From: Xanthomonas bromi
GTDB lineage: Bacteria > Pseudomonadota > Gammaproteobacteria > Xanthomonadales > Xanthomonadaceae
Assembly (NCBI RefSeq): GCF_900092025.1
Contig: NZ_FLTX01000008.1
Span: 62,001-126,000, forward strand
Reading direction: 5' to 3'
DNA: 64,000 bases
The notes beneath the pieces were generated by a model. It worked only from the letters and a program-made list of their open reading frames with translations. It made no database searches and had not been told where the DNA came from. Made by a program: the position numbers and the translations under genes. Shown piece by piece: positions 1 through 8,965 of this stretch. The stretch's first letter is position 1. Every line of letters begins with the position of its first letter.

Positions 1-1
1 A

Positions 2-217
2 CTGGCCTCCAAACTGGCCCAACTCACGCCGCAACAGTTTCGCGTATTGCTGAGCCTGGCCGACGGTCTGCTCAACAAGCAGATCGCGCACGAACTGGGC
101 CTGGCCGAGAACACCGTCAAGGTGCACGTCACCGCGATCCTGAAAAAGCTCGACTGTTACAGCCGCACCCAGGCCGCGGTATTGGTCAAGGCGCTGGAGC
201 CGGAAGGCGAGGGTTGA
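2..217 (+). CDS. LuxR-family response regulator, C-terminal part
   Basis: The window opens inside this gene; 71 residues and the TGA stop are visible. They form a LuxR/FixJ-type helix-turn-helix. It begins LTPQQFRVLLSLADGL, continues through NKQIAHELGLAENTVKVHV, the usual recognition-helix pattern, and ends KKLDCYSRTQAAV. Such proteins are normally phosphorylated on an N-terminal receiver domain, which would lie to the left of the window. The target genes cannot be told from here. A hybrid histidine kinase about 6 kb away could be a partner, but no sequence evidence links them. Confidence 0.85.
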   Translation: MASKLAQLTPQQFRVLLSLADGLLNKQIAHELGLAENTVKVHVTAILKKLDCYSRTQAAVLVKALEPEGEG

Positions 218-344
218 TCCAGCGTTGAGCGATTGGCTGCTGCGCATTGGGGGCTGCAGCCCGCGCAATTCACAACGGATGCAAGGAGTGCGGCAGCGCC
301 TGAAGCGCGGCGATCAACCCTGGCGAGCAGTCCTCTTCGTCGCT

Positions 345-728
345 CTAAGCCGGCGGCTGTCGATAGAACGCCATGCCACCATGATGCAGCTCGTCGTCGG
401 TGACGAAGCGACCATCGGCGGTAAATGCGGTGTCGTCCCAGTAATCGATGTGATTGCCGGTGATCTCGTAACGGCCCTGGTAGGCGCTTTGGCGTGCACC
501 GCGGGCTTCGTCGTAGCGGCCGTTCGGCAGTAATTCCTGCCGGAGGCGTCCGTCGTCGGTGACCCACATGCCGAGATAGGAGTGTGCGTGCATGGGATGT
601 CCTGGTTGCTGTGCCGACACTGTGGTGGCGGTCCTGGGTGACTGCGCGTTAGCGACCAACGGACAGGCGAGCGCCGAGCCGGCGCCCAGCGCCACCGCGA
701 TGGCGGCTTTCATCTGCCTGTCGCTCAT
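345..728 (-). CDS. Secreted Atu4866-like small protein
   Basis: This 127-residue protein starts at MSDRQMKAAIAVALGAGSA, a signal peptide that probably ends near ANAQS. The mature part has the compact pattern YLGMWVTDDGRLRQELLPNG ... GRYEITGNHIDYWDDTAF ... DGRFVTDDELHHGGMAFYR. I recognise this as the Atu4866-like domain, a small beta-rich fold of unknown biochemical role that often sits beside oxidoreductases and SnoaL-like proteins. It is the last gene of a leftward trio after the NTF2-like and aldo/keto reductase genes. Its start lies inside the end of the NTF2-like gene, an overlap of 80 bases. Confidence 0.75.
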   Translation of the reverse strand: MSDRQMKAAIAVALGAGSALACPLVANAQSPRTATTVSAQQPGHPMHAHSYLGMWVTDDGRLRQELLPNGRYDEARGARQSAYQGRYEITGNHIDYWDDTAFTADGRFVTDDELHHGGMAFYRQPPA

Positions 729-1272
729 TGGCTGGCCCTGCGTTGTCGCTCTGGCTGCGACCGCGCTGCAGCACGGCGTCGTAGGCGGGCAGGTCCAGAA
801 ACGCGTTGACCTCGACTGCCTTGCCATCGCGCATCCGCATGATCCATGCATAGCGATTGCGATAGCTGCTGCCATCCCGCAGCGTGGCCGCGTCCTCCCA
901 CTGCACGATGACGTGCTCGCCATCGGCCCAAATGCGTTGTTGTACCGGTCGCAATGGTGAGGCCAGGCGCTCGGTCAGCGGCCGTACCGCGGCGTCGACC
1001 AACACGTCGCGACCACGCAAGGTGCCTGCGCTCGGGCCGGAACCTCCGATGGTCCATACCACTTCGGGCGACAGCAGCGTCTCGAAGATGCCGCTGCCGC
1101 CGGCCTGCCACTGCGCAAAGGCCGCTTCGACGATACGCTTGTTGCAGACCTGCACCGGTTGTCCTGCACAGGTGTCTGCGGATGCAGCGTCATTCGATGC
1201 GGCGTCGGCGTTGCTAGCGCACGATGCGGCGACAAGCAGCGCTGCTGCCGCGATGGTCGATGGTCCTGTCAT
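649..1272 (-). CDS. NTF2/SnoaL-like secreted protein
   Basis: This 207-residue protein begins with a signal-peptide or lipoprotein-like segment (MTGPSTIAAAALLVAASCAS). An NTF2-like fold follows, with the usual SnoaL elements: a helix ending AAFAQWQAGG, then LLSPEVVWTIGGSG, a GRDVLVDA helix, and strands HVIVQWEDAATLRDGSSYRNRYAW and VNAFLDLPAYDAVL. Such domains bind or isomerise small molecules; the ligand is unknown. It starts 16 bases after the aldo/keto reductase ends, so the two are probably cotranscribed. The last 35 or so residues are polar and repetitive and overlap the next gene, so the original stop may have been lost. Confidence 0.75.
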   Translation of the reverse strand: MTGPSTIAAAALLVAASCASNADAASNDAASADTCAGQPVQVCNKRIVEAAFAQWQAGGSGIFETLLSPEVVWTIGGSGPSAGTLRGRDVLVDAAVRPLTERLASPLRPVQQRIWADGEHVIVQWEDAATLRDGSSYRNRYAWIMRMRDGKAVEVNAFLDLPAYDAVLQRGRSQSDNAGPANERQADESRHRGGAGRRLGARLSVGR

Positions 1273-1288
1273 GTGTGCTTCGTGATGG

Positions 1289-2359
1289 TCAGGTGCGCAG
1301 CTGCACCTGATGGCTGCCGTAGATCAGCTGCTGCGCCATCGGCCTGCCGATGAAGCGTTCGGGGAAAATTGGCGGCACTGCGCTGACGGCATCCAGGCGT
1401 GCGATCTGGTCGTCGCTGAGCACGATGTCCAGCGCACCGAAATTGTCTTCGGCCTGCTGCAACGTGCGTGCGCCCATCACCGGCGACACCACGGCCGGGT
1501 TGCGCAAGGTCCAGGCCAGCGCCACTTGCGCGCGCGACGCGCCCAGTTCGTCGGCGACCGCACCGACCACCTCGGCGATCTCCAGCGCGCGCGCGTTGAG
1601 ATGCCCGGTCGACGCGATCACGCCCTTGCGGCTGCTCGACACGTGTGCCGCATTGTCGTCGGAGAGATCGGCATGGCTGTAGTTGCCGGTCAGAATGCCG
1701 CCGCCCAGCGGCGACCACGGCAACACGCCCAGGCCGAGTTCGTGCGCCATCGGCAGCAGCTCATGTTCGACGCTGCGTTCGACCAGGCTGTACTCGATCT
1801 GCAGCGCCACCAACGGCGACCAGCCGCGCAGATCGGCCAGGGTCTGCAATTGCGCCACGCGCCAGGCCGGCGTATTGCAGATGCCCAGGTAGAGCGCCTT
1901 GCCCGATTGCACCAGGTGCTCCAGGCCGCGCATCACCTCGTCCGGAGCGGTGGTGAAATCCCAGGCGTGCAGGTACAGCAGATCGATCCGGTCGGTGGCC
2001 AGTTGCCGCAGGCTGGCTTCGACGGAGCGGACCAGGTTCAGGCGATGATTCCCGCCGGAATTGATGTTGCCCGCATCGCGCGCCATGGTGAATTTGGTGG
2101 CCAGCACGACGCATTCGCGACGGTGCTTGAGCAACTCGCCGAGGATGCGTTCGGAGCCGCCGTTGGTGTAGTTCACCGCTGTGTCGATGCAGTTGCCGCC
2201 GCGATCGGCATAGGCATCGAAGATGCGTTTGGCTTCGCCTGCGTCTGCGCCCCCGCCCCATGCGTCGCCCAAGGTCATGGTGCCCAGCGCCAGCGGCGAG
2301 ACGCGCAGGCCGGAGCGGCCGAGCAGGCGATAGTGGTCCAGTGAGCGTGACTGATGCAT
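1289..2359 (-). CDS. Aldo/keto reductase
   Basis: This 356-residue protein is an NADPH-dependent aldo/keto reductase of the YajO/GsfA-like type. It has the N-terminal strand YRLLGRSGLRVSPLALGTMT, NCIDTAVNYTNGGSE with the catalytic Asp and Tyr, the active-site Lys in VVLATKFTM, LYLHAWD (usual LYxxHxxD), and a C-terminal cofactor loop around SPVMGARTLQQAEDN. I chose the ATG at 2359 because it opens the conserved domain; longer reading frames add unrelated low-complexity sequence. It leads an operon with the NTF2-like and Atu4866-like genes and is divergent from a LysR gene, which probably controls it. Confidence 0.88.
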   Translation of the reverse strand: MHQSRSLDHYRLLGRSGLRVSPLALGTMTLGDAWGGGADAGEAKRIFDAYADRGGNCIDTAVNYTNGGSERILGELLKHRRECVVLATKFTMARDAGNINSGGNHRLNLVRSVEASLRQLATDRIDLLYLHAWDFTTAPDEVMRGLEHLVQSGKALYLGICNTPAWRVAQLQTLADLRGWSPLVALQIEYSLVERSVEHELLPMAHELGLGVLPWSPLGGGILTGNYSHADLSDDNAAHVSSSRKGVIASTGHLNARALEIAEVVGAVADELGASRAQVALAWTLRNPAVVSPVMGARTLQQAEDNFGALDIVLSDDQIARLDAVSAVPPIFPERFIGRPMAQQLIYGSHQVQLRT

Positions 2360-2653
2360 GCGTGATGTCTCCCGGTGGTGGCGCGTTGCGCGTTGCCATG
2401 CACTGTGCCGCGGCGCGGGGAGCGAGCGTGAGCCTGGTGATCCGGCATCCTTGCCTGATCGTCCGAATGCACCAGGCGGCGCCAGTGCGCAAGGCAGTGC
2501 CTTGCATGTCGTGGTGCAGCGTCCGGCTGGAGCTGAGTGACGGCTCTTGCCAACGTGCACTGTGCGAGGCACTGGAATGCAGCGACTCACTCAGCGCAGC
2601 AGGCAAGCGTCTATGCTATGGCGACCGCCATCGCACACTGAAGCCGCGGCATC

Positions 2654-3556
2654 GTGACCATCAAATTCGACCTCAACGATCTGCAGGCATTCCGTGCCGT
2701 TGCCGAGAACGGTAGTTTTCGCCGGGCTGCCGAACGTATCCGCATCACGCAGCCGGCGCTCAGTCGCAGGATCGACAAGCTCGAGTCTGCGTTGAACGTC
2801 AAGCTTTTCGAGCGCACCACGCGCAAGGTCGCGCTTACCACCGTTGGCCAGGCGTTCATGCCGCAGGTCGAGCGCATGCTCGACGATCTGGATATGGCGC
2901 TGATGAGCATCGGCGATGCGGGATCCAGCAGGATGGGCACGGTGACCGTGGCGTGCGTGCCATCGGCGGCGTACTACTTCATGCCGCAGGCGATCCACGG
3001 GCTGCACCAGCTGTTTCCGAAGATCCGCATCAGGTTGTTCGACGGCAGCGCCAGCCACGTCAGTGCGGCGGTGGCCTCCGGCGAAGCGGATTTCGGTGTC
3101 AGCTTCAGTGGCAACCTGGCCCCGGAGGTCGAGTTCGAACCGTTGCTGCAGGAACGCTATGTGATTGCCTGTCGCCAGGACCATCCCCTGGCCGGGCGCA
3201 CACAGGTCAGCTGGCAGGAAGCTTACGGGTACGACTACATCACGCTCGACAAGACATCGGGCAATCGGCTGGTGCTGGATCGGGCGCTGTCTGCATTCAC
3301 GCCGGACAAGCCGAGCATCTGCGAGACCCGGCATGTGACCACGTTGCTGGGCTTGGTGGAGGCTGGTGTCGGCATTGCCGCCGTTCCGTCGATCGCGATG
3401 CCGTCCGGCCCGCATCCGGTGCTGGCGGCGGTATCGCTGGTCGACCCGGAGGTGGCGCGCAACGTGGGAATCCTCAAGCGTCGCGGACGCACGCTGGCAC
3501 CGACCGCACTCGAACTGGCGGAATTGGTGCGACGGATGCCCGCACGCTCACGGTGA
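2654..3556 (+). CDS. LysR-family transcriptional regulator
   Basis: This 300-residue protein starts at GTG. It has a LysR helix-turn-helix over residues 5-65 (DLQAFRAVAENGSFRRAAERI, then TQPALSRRIDKLE) and a periplasmic-binding-protein-like effector domain from about residue 90 on (VACVPSAAYYFMPQAI ... EADFGVSFSG). It is divergent from the aldo/keto reductase operon across about 290 bases and convergent with the binding-protein gene, so the reductase operon is its most likely target. The effector is not predictable from sequence. Confidence 0.88.
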   Translation: MTIKFDLNDLQAFRAVAENGSFRRAAERIRITQPALSRRIDKLESALNVKLFERTTRKVALTTVGQAFMPQVERMLDDLDMALMSIGDAGSSRMGTVTVACVPSAAYYFMPQAIHGLHQLFPKIRIRLFDGSASHVSAAVASGEADFGVSFSGNLAPEVEFEPLLQERYVIACRQDHPLAGRTQVSWQEAYGYDYITLDKTSGNRLVLDRALSAFTPDKPSICETRHVTTLLGLVEAGVGIAAVPSIAMPSGPHPVLAAVSLVDPEVARNVGILKRRGRTLAPTALELAELVRRMPARSR

Positions 3557-4327
3557 GACCGGATCCAGGCCGGTCTGGCGCGCAACCGCCTGCGCATCAC
3601 CCGATTGCAGGTACGCAAGCAGACGCTTGGCCGCCTCGGGATGCTCTGCGTTGACCGGCACACCCGCCGCATAGCGCGTGATCGACTGCAGCGTTTCGGG
3701 AATCTTGCCGACAAACTCCACGCCTGCCACCGGCAGCAGTTCGGCCACCTGCTGAAAGCCGAGCTGATAGCTGCCGTCGGCCACCACCGAGCCCACCGGG
3801 ATGCGTGGGATCTTCTTGCTCTTGGCCATCATCGGGCCTTCGATGTGCAACTGCTTGAACAGCGTGGTCTCGATGTAGACGCCGCTGGCGCTGTCCGAAT
3901 AGGCAACCGAATCGGCGTGCAACAGCGCCTGCTTGAAGTGGTCGACGCTGTCGATCTTCGGTTTGGGTGCCCCGCTGCGCACCACCATGCCAATCCTGGA
4001 ATCGGCCAGCTCCACCCGCGATGCCGGGTCTACCAGGCCTGCGTCGATCAGCTTCTGCAGCGCGCTACCCACCATGATCACCACATCGGCATGCTCGCCG
4101 CGTGCGAGCCGGTTGGGAATGGCTTGAGGCGTTTCGCCCATCGAAGGGCCGCGCAGCGTGGTGACCTTCACCCCGGCCTGCTTGCTGTATTGCGGCGCGA
4201 GACGCTCGAAGGCGGCAGTGAAACCGCCGGAGGTCATCACGGTCAACTCCTGCGCGCTTGCCGCTGTCGACAGCAGCGCGGTTGCGACAATCGCACCCAG
4301 CAATGTGTTCCACAGGGTCCGCATCAT
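3548..4327 (-). CDS. Periplasmic ModA-like substrate-binding protein
   Basis: This 259-residue protein has a signal peptide ([25 protein letters not shown]) and then a type II periplasmic binding fold of the ModA/SBP_bac_11 kind: [67 protein letters not shown]. Proteins of this family usually feed molybdate-type ABC transporters. Here no ABC permease or ATPase is nearby. Instead its ATG overlaps the stop of an MHS-family transporter by four bases (ATGA), so the two are translationally coupled. The ligand may be an organic anion; that is inference from the neighbour. The 3' end overlaps the LysR gene by 9 bases, convergently. Confidence 0.8.
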   Translation of the reverse strand: MMRTLWNTLLGAIVATALLSTAASAQELTVMTSGGFTAAFERLAPQYSKQAGVKVTTLRGPSMGETPQAIPNRLARGEHADVVIMVGSALQKLIDAGLVDPASRVELADSRIGMVVRSGAPKPKIDSVDHFKQALLHADSVAYSDSASGVYIETTLFKQLHIEGPMMAKSKKIPRIPVGSVVADGSYQLGFQQVAELLPVAGVEFVGKIPETLQSITRYAAGVPVNAEHPEAAKRLLAYLQSGDAQAVARQTGLDPVSP

Positions 4328-5646
4328 TTCGTGGCTCCCGCAGCCGCATCCAGGCTGTTCGCCGTCGCTACGTTGCCCTGGCGGCGATACAGAAACAGCG
4401 TCGCCACCAGCGCGCACACCGACGCGAACACCAGCCAATATCCCGGAGCCGCCTTGTCGCCGGTGACATGGATCAGCCAGGTGGAAATCACCGGCGTGAA
4501 ACCGCCGAATACGGCGGTCGCCAGGCTGTAGGCGAGCGAGAATCCCGCTACCCGCACATGCGCCGGCATGCGTTCGGTCAGCGCGGGAATCATGGCGCCG
4601 TTGTAGATGCCGTAGATGAAGGACAGCCACAGCAGCGCCTGCAACATATGCGCAAAGCTCGGTGCGGCGGCCAGAAACGCGAGCACCGGATAGGCGGTCA
4701 GGATGCACACCACCGACATGGCCACCAGCAGCGGCTTGCGGCCGAACCGGTCGCTGAGCGCGCCGCCGATCGGGAGCCAAATGAAATTGGACACGCCTAC
4801 CAGCAACGTCACAATCAATGCATCACCGGTACTGAGTTTGAGCACGCTCTTGCCGAAGGTCGGTGCGTAGACGGTGATCAGATAGAACGCGGTCGTCGTC
4901 AGCGCGACCATCAAGCCGCCGGCAATCACGATGCTGGCATTGTCCGCCAGCCCGCGCATCACCTGCTTCATCGTGACCCGCTGCCTGCGCTGCGCGAACT
5001 CCGCGGTCTCTTCCAGGCTTCGCCGCAGCAAGAAGATGAAAGGGATGATGACGCAACCGATGGCGAAGGGGATCCGCCAGCCCCATTGCGCCAGATCCTG
5101 CGGCGTCATGAGTTGGTTGAGCGCATACCCGATGGCGGCCGCAGCGACGATGGCGATCTGCTGGCTGGCCGATTGCCAACTGGCATAGAGGCCGCGCCGG
5201 CCCGGCGTCGCCATCTCGGCCAGATACACCGACACCCCGCCCATTTCGGCACCCGCCGAGAAGCCCTGCAGCAACCGCCCGAGCAGCACCAGCGCCGGCG
5301 CCCACAAACCGATGCTGGCATAGCCCGGCACCAGCACGATCAGCACCGTGCCGCTGGCCATGATCGCCAAGGTGACGATCAAGCCTTTGCGACGTCCGAC
5401 ATCGTCGATGTAGGCGCCCAGGATCACCGCACCCAGCGGCCGCATCAAAAAGCCTGCGCCAAACACGGCGAACGTCATCATCAGCGAAGCGAATTCGTTG
5501 CTCGCCGGGAAGAACGCCGCAGCGATCTGCGTTGCGTAGAAACCGAACAGGAAAAAGTCGAACTGCTCAAGGAAGTTGCCCGAGGTCACCCTCAGCACCA
5601 TCCCGAGTTTCGACTGCCGCTTTGCCTCACTGCTGGAAGCCTGCAT
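4324..5646 (-). CDS. MHS-family MFS metabolite:H+ symporter
   Basis: This 440-residue inner-membrane protein has about 12 hydrophobic segments and the marks of the metabolite:proton symporter family (citrate, tricarballylate, proline/betaine, shikimate): [16 protein letters not shown] near the N-terminus, [20 protein letters not shown] (the loop 2-3 motif), [15 protein letters not shown], and WRIPFAIG. The N-terminal GNF(L/M)E(Q/W)FD sequence is most like citrate and tricarballylate carriers, but the substrate is not proven. The ATG at 5646 has a strong GGAGGG ribosome-binding site. The gene is followed by the coupled binding-protein gene. Confidence 0.87.
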   Translation of the reverse strand: MQASSSEAKRQSKLGMVLRVTSGNFLEQFDFFLFGFYATQIAAAFFPASNEFASLMMTFAVFGAGFLMRPLGAVILGAYIDDVGRRKGLIVTLAIMASGTVLIVLVPGYASIGLWAPALVLLGRLLQGFSAGAEMGGVSVYLAEMATPGRRGLYASWQSASQQIAIVAAAAIGYALNQLMTPQDLAQWGWRIPFAIGCVIIPFIFLLRRSLEETAEFAQRRQRVTMKQVMRGLADNASIVIAGGLMVALTTTAFYLITVYAPTFGKSVLKLSTGDALIVTLLVGVSNFIWLPIGGALSDRFGRKPLLVAMSVVCILTAYPVLAFLAAAPSFAHMLQALLWLSFIYGIYNGAMIPALTERMPAHVRVAGFSLAYSLATAVFGGFTPVISTWLIHVTGDKAAPGYWLVFASVCALVATLFLYRRQGNVATANSLDAAAGATK

Positions 5647-5953
5647 AGATCGCCCTCCACGATAGGTATGCATATACGTATACATCTGAGGCACCCGATT
5701 CTGGTGGAGATGGTCGATGTTGATAATTGCTGCTTTCTCATCGACTGATGCGTGTTGGGCATTAGTCGCGCTGCGATAGAGCTTGACGCTCAGTCGCTTT
5801 GCGACGACAGGCACGACGCAGACGCCGGCTGCGGCCGGCTGGCATGGGGGCGGTCTACGCGATGGCGGCAAGCGCCCGTGCTTGCTTGCGCTGGTCAACC
5901 GCTGCCGGTCTCGATCACCTGCGATACGTCACGCAACGCTGACAGCCGAGGGC
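5647..5953. promoter_or_regulatory. MHS transporter upstream region with small palindrome
   Basis: This roughly 300-base gap separates the transporter from the histidine kinase and holds no convincing gene. At 5673-5682 there is a perfect 10-base palindrome, TATACGTATA, inside a locally AT-rich stretch about 27 bases upstream of the transporter start. GntR-type repressors often use sites of this shape, so it may be an operator. No such regulator gene lies next to it, and the call rests on symmetry alone. Confidence 0.35.
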
Positions 5954-8599
5954 CTATCCGCGCCGCATCAACATCTGCGTCACCAGCGCACGCAGGGCAG
6001 GCGGGCGGAGCGGTTTGGACAGCAATCCCCAGCCCAGTTCCAGCGCCTGCTCGCGCAGGGCGGGGTCGGGTTCTGCGGTGACCAGGATCACGCGCGGTTC
6101 GCGTTGCCAACGTTCCACCAGCTGCGGCAACAGCATGGGGCCGTAGTGCGCGCCCATGCGTACATCCAGCAGCAGCAATTCCGGGACCTCGTCGGCATTG
6201 GCAGCGCTCAATGCCTCATCCGGGCCGCCGGCAAAATCCACACGGCATTCCCAGCGTTCCAGCAGCGTGCGGGTGGCCTCGCACACCAGGGGTTCATCGT
6301 CCACGCACCACACCCGGCAGCCGTACAGGATGGGGTCGTTGCCGGTTTCGGCGGTACGGGCAGGCGCTGGCAGTTGCCGAGCGATGGCGGCACGTTCGCC
6401 CAGCGGCACAGTCACCGAAAAAACGCTGCCAGCGCCCAGGGTGGAATGCAGCCCGATGCGATGGCCGAGCAGGCGGCCGATGCGCTCGACGATGGCTAGG
6501 CCCAGCCCCGCACCGCGATCGTTGGCCACGCCGTCGTCCAGGCGGCGGAATTCTTCGAAGATTTCGTGCTGCAAGGCCTCGGGAATGCCTGGGCCCTGGT
6601 CGTGCACTTCGATACGCAGCCAGCCGCCGCGGCGACGGCAGCCGATCAGCACGCGCCCCCGCGGCGTGTAGCGGATGGCGTTGGAGAGAAAGTTCTGCAG
6701 GATGCGGCGCAGCAGGTTTTCATCGCTCAACACCACCGCCGAGGTGGGCACCGATTCCAGCACCAGCCCACGGTCTTCGGCCAGGATGCCGAATTCGCGC
6801 GCCAGGGTGTCCAGCAAGGGCGCCAGCGCAAAGTCGCGCACCTGGGTCTTCAGGCTGCCGGCTTCCAGGCGCGAGATGTCGAGCAAACTGTTGAGGATGG
6901 CGTCCTGCGCAGCCAGCGCACCGTCGATGTTGTCGACCACGCGCGCGCTGCCGGACTCGCGCACCTGTCCGCGCAGGACCGAGACGAACATGCGCGCGGC
7001 ATTCAGCGGTTGCAGCAGGTCGTGCACCGCCGAGGCGACGAAGCGGGTCTTGTAGCGGTTGGCGCTTTCGGCCTCGCGCTTGGCCGCCGCCAGATCGCGG
7101 GTGCGCTCGGCCACGCGGTGTTCCAGCGCGTCGGCCAGCGAGCGCAGTTCGCGCGCGGCGTTCTTGTAGCTGGTGATGTCGGCGTAACTGGTGACGAAGC
7201 CGCCATCGGGCAGCGGGTTGCCGCGAATTTCCAGCACGGTGCCATCTTCTTTTTCGCTCTCGCGCATATGCGGTTTGCCGCTGCGCAAGTGATTCAGGCG
7301 CCGCTCGATCGCCGCTTCGATCGGCCCCGGCCCCAGCAGACCGCGGCGGGCGTTGAAGCGGAACAGGTCTTTGATCGGACGGCCGATCTTGAGCAGCTCC
7401 GGCGGGAAGCGGAACAGTTCCACGTAGCGCGAATTCCAGGCCACCAGGTTGAGCGCCTCGTCGATCACCACCACGCCTTGCGACAGATGTTCCAGGCTGC
7501 GGCTCAGGCCGGCATTGGCCTGCTGCGCGGCGGTGACCACGCCGTCCTGCGCGGTGCGCAGTTCTTCGGCGTGTTGCTGCAGCAGGGTTTCCAGTTCGTG
7601 TCGGCTGCGTTGGCGCAGCGCCGACAGCCGTCGCCGTTGCTGCACGAACAACCACAGCAAGGCCAACGCCAGCCATGCGCCGGCGGCGGCAATGGCCGCG
7701 GCGCGGCCGGCAGCGGCGCTGGCGCGGGTGTCGTGCAGCAAGTGCAGGCGCCAGCCGCTTTCGGGTATTTCCAGGGTCTGCCACAGCACCTGCGCGCCGA
7801 GCGGCGGGTCGCGGATGTCGGTCAGCAGACCGCCGTAGCCGGTCTGCTCGATCAGCCGGCGCCGCAGCGGCAGCAACTCCTGATCGGCGTACTGGCGGGT
7901 GCGCTGCAGTTCGCGGCGATCGCGGTCGCTGAGCGGGGCCAGTACGCGATAGCGCCATTCCGGTCGGCTGGCCAGAAACACCACATCGTGCGCGTCCGAC
8001 GCCAGCACGATATCCGGGGTCTGCAGCCACTCGCGTTCCAGCGCGGCCAGCGCGATCTTGATCACCACCACGCCCTGCACCTTGCCGGCGCCGTCGACAA
8101 TGGCCTGCGACAGGAAATAGCCTGGCTCGCTGGTGGTCATGCCGATGCCGTAGAAGCTGCCGCTGCCGGTGGCCAGCGCCTGCTGGTAATACGGGCGAAA
8201 GGCGTAATCCACGCCGACGTTGCTGCGCGGCGCCTGCCAGTTGCTGGACGCCAGTGCCACGCCATCGCGGTTGATCAAGGTCAGCGTGGACGACTGGGTG
8301 ACATTGTTGGCGCGTTCGAGTTTGCGATTGAGCGCATCCACCTGTGTCGGTGACAGCGGGCCGGACACGGCCGCGCGCAGCTCCGGGTCCAACGCCAGGA
8401 TCTGCGGCAACGTGCGATAGCGGTCGATACGCTGCTGCAGCGCCTGCGCGTACAGACGCAGCTGTCGGCGCACGGTGGCGCTTTCATCGTGCAGCGCGTT
8501 TTGTTCGACGAAGTGCCCGGCCGCGACCATGGCCACCACCATGCCACCCAGCACCATGGACAGGGTGAGCAGCAGGCGGCGGCGTTGCGATGCGTACAT
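5954..8599 (-). CDS. Hybrid sensor histidine kinase (dCache-PAS-HisKA-HATPase-REC)
   Basis: This 881-residue protein has a transmembrane helix at about 9-29, a periplasmic sensor with dCache features (GVALASSNWQAPRSNVGV, RPYYQQALATGSGSFYGIG), a second helix at 298-320, and a coiled coil. A PAS domain follows (SQGVVVIDEALNLVAWNSRYVELF). The H-box is ASAVHDLLQPLNAARMF with His526 as phospho-acceptor, followed by an N-box (LSNAIRYTP) and G-boxes (DQGPGIP, GAGLGLAIVERIG). A C-terminal receiver has its phospho-acceptor Asp near residue 812 (LLLLDVRMG). The PAS/kinase type resembles NahK-like orphan kinases. The dCache domain and the nearby dctA suggest sensing of a small carboxylate, but this is inference. 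Confidence 0.9.
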   Translation of the reverse strand: MYASQRRRLLLTLSMVLGGMVVAMVAAGHFVEQNALHDESATVRRQLRLYAQALQQRIDRYRTLPQILALDPELRAAVSGPLSPTQVDALNRKLERANNVTQSSTLTLINRDGVALASSNWQAPRSNVGVDYAFRPYYQQALATGSGSFYGIGMTTSEPGYFLSQAIVDGAGKVQGVVVIKIALAALEREWLQTPDIVLASDAHDVVFLASRPEWRYRVLAPLSDRDRRELQRTRQYADQELLPLRRRLIEQTGYGGLLTDIRDPPLGAQVLWQTLEIPESGWRLHLLHDTRASAAAGRAAAIAAAGAWLALALLWLFVQQRRRLSALRQRSRHELETLLQQHAEELRTAQDGVVTAAQQANAGLSRSLEHLSQGVVVIDEALNLVAWNSRYVELFRFPPELLKIGRPIKDLFRFNARRGLLGPGPIEAAIERRLNHLRSGKPHMRESEKEDGTVLEIRGNPLPDGGFVTSYADITSYKNAARELRSLADALEHRVAERTRDLAAAKREAESANRYKTRFVASAVHDLLQPLNAARMFVSVLRGQVRESGSARVVDNIDGALAAQDAILNSLLDISRLEAGSLKTQVRDFALAPLLDTLAREFGILAEDRGLVLESVPTSAVVLSDENLLRRILQNFLSNAIRYTPRGRVLIGCRRRGGWLRIEVHDQGPGIPEALQHEIFEEFRRLDDGVANDRGAGLGLAIVERIGRLLGHRIGLHSTLGAGSVFSVTVPLGERAAIARQLPAPARTAETGNDPILYGCRVWCVDDEPLVCEATRTLLERWECRVDFAGGPDEALSAANADEVPELLLLDVRMGAHYGPMLLPQLVERWQREPRVILVTAEPDPALREQALELGWGLLSKPLRPPALRALVTQMLMRRG

Positions 8600-8818
8600 G
8601 CCGCAAGTATGGCGGTCTGCTGCCGGATCGCGCAGCCATCGCTTTCAGGCAGCGCACAAACCGGCTGCGCTGCCGCCAGGCGGGCGTGGCCGGTGCTCGG
8701 TGCAGCATGTGCCACGCGCATACTGCGGTTACTCGCGCCGCCCGTACCCACCTTGCGACTGCTCGCTACGCAGCGTTGGCCGCTCTTCCCGCGCGATGGG
8801 CAAGCGCCTAAAACGACA

Positions 8819-8847
8819 ACGGCCGCATCCGTGATGGATGCGGCCGT
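8819..8847 (-). terminator. Intrinsic terminator after the porin gene
   Basis: A 12-base-pair perfect stem (ACGGCCGCATCC with its complement) has a five-base loop. Read leftward it is followed by GTTGTCGTTTTAG, a short T-rich tail. It lies about 120 bases beyond the porin stop on the same strand. The rest of the 366-base gap (8600-8965) shows no gene that I can support. Confidence 0.6.
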
Positions 8848-8965
8848 GTTCAATGCCTGTTGCAGGACGCGGTGCCGGCGGCGCATCGGCGACCGGTACG
8901 CGGCCGGCATCGCTGCAGTTGGCGCCTGATCGCTGTGCCGGCGCGCTGCAGAGCCTCAAGGCTGC

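Noticed and set aside
7003..8353. Long open frames opposite the hybrid histidine kinase
   Set aside because: They are shadows of the high-GC kinase gene. Their translations are Gln/His/Arg/Ala-rich without family motifs, and the kinase frame has clear catalytic boxes.
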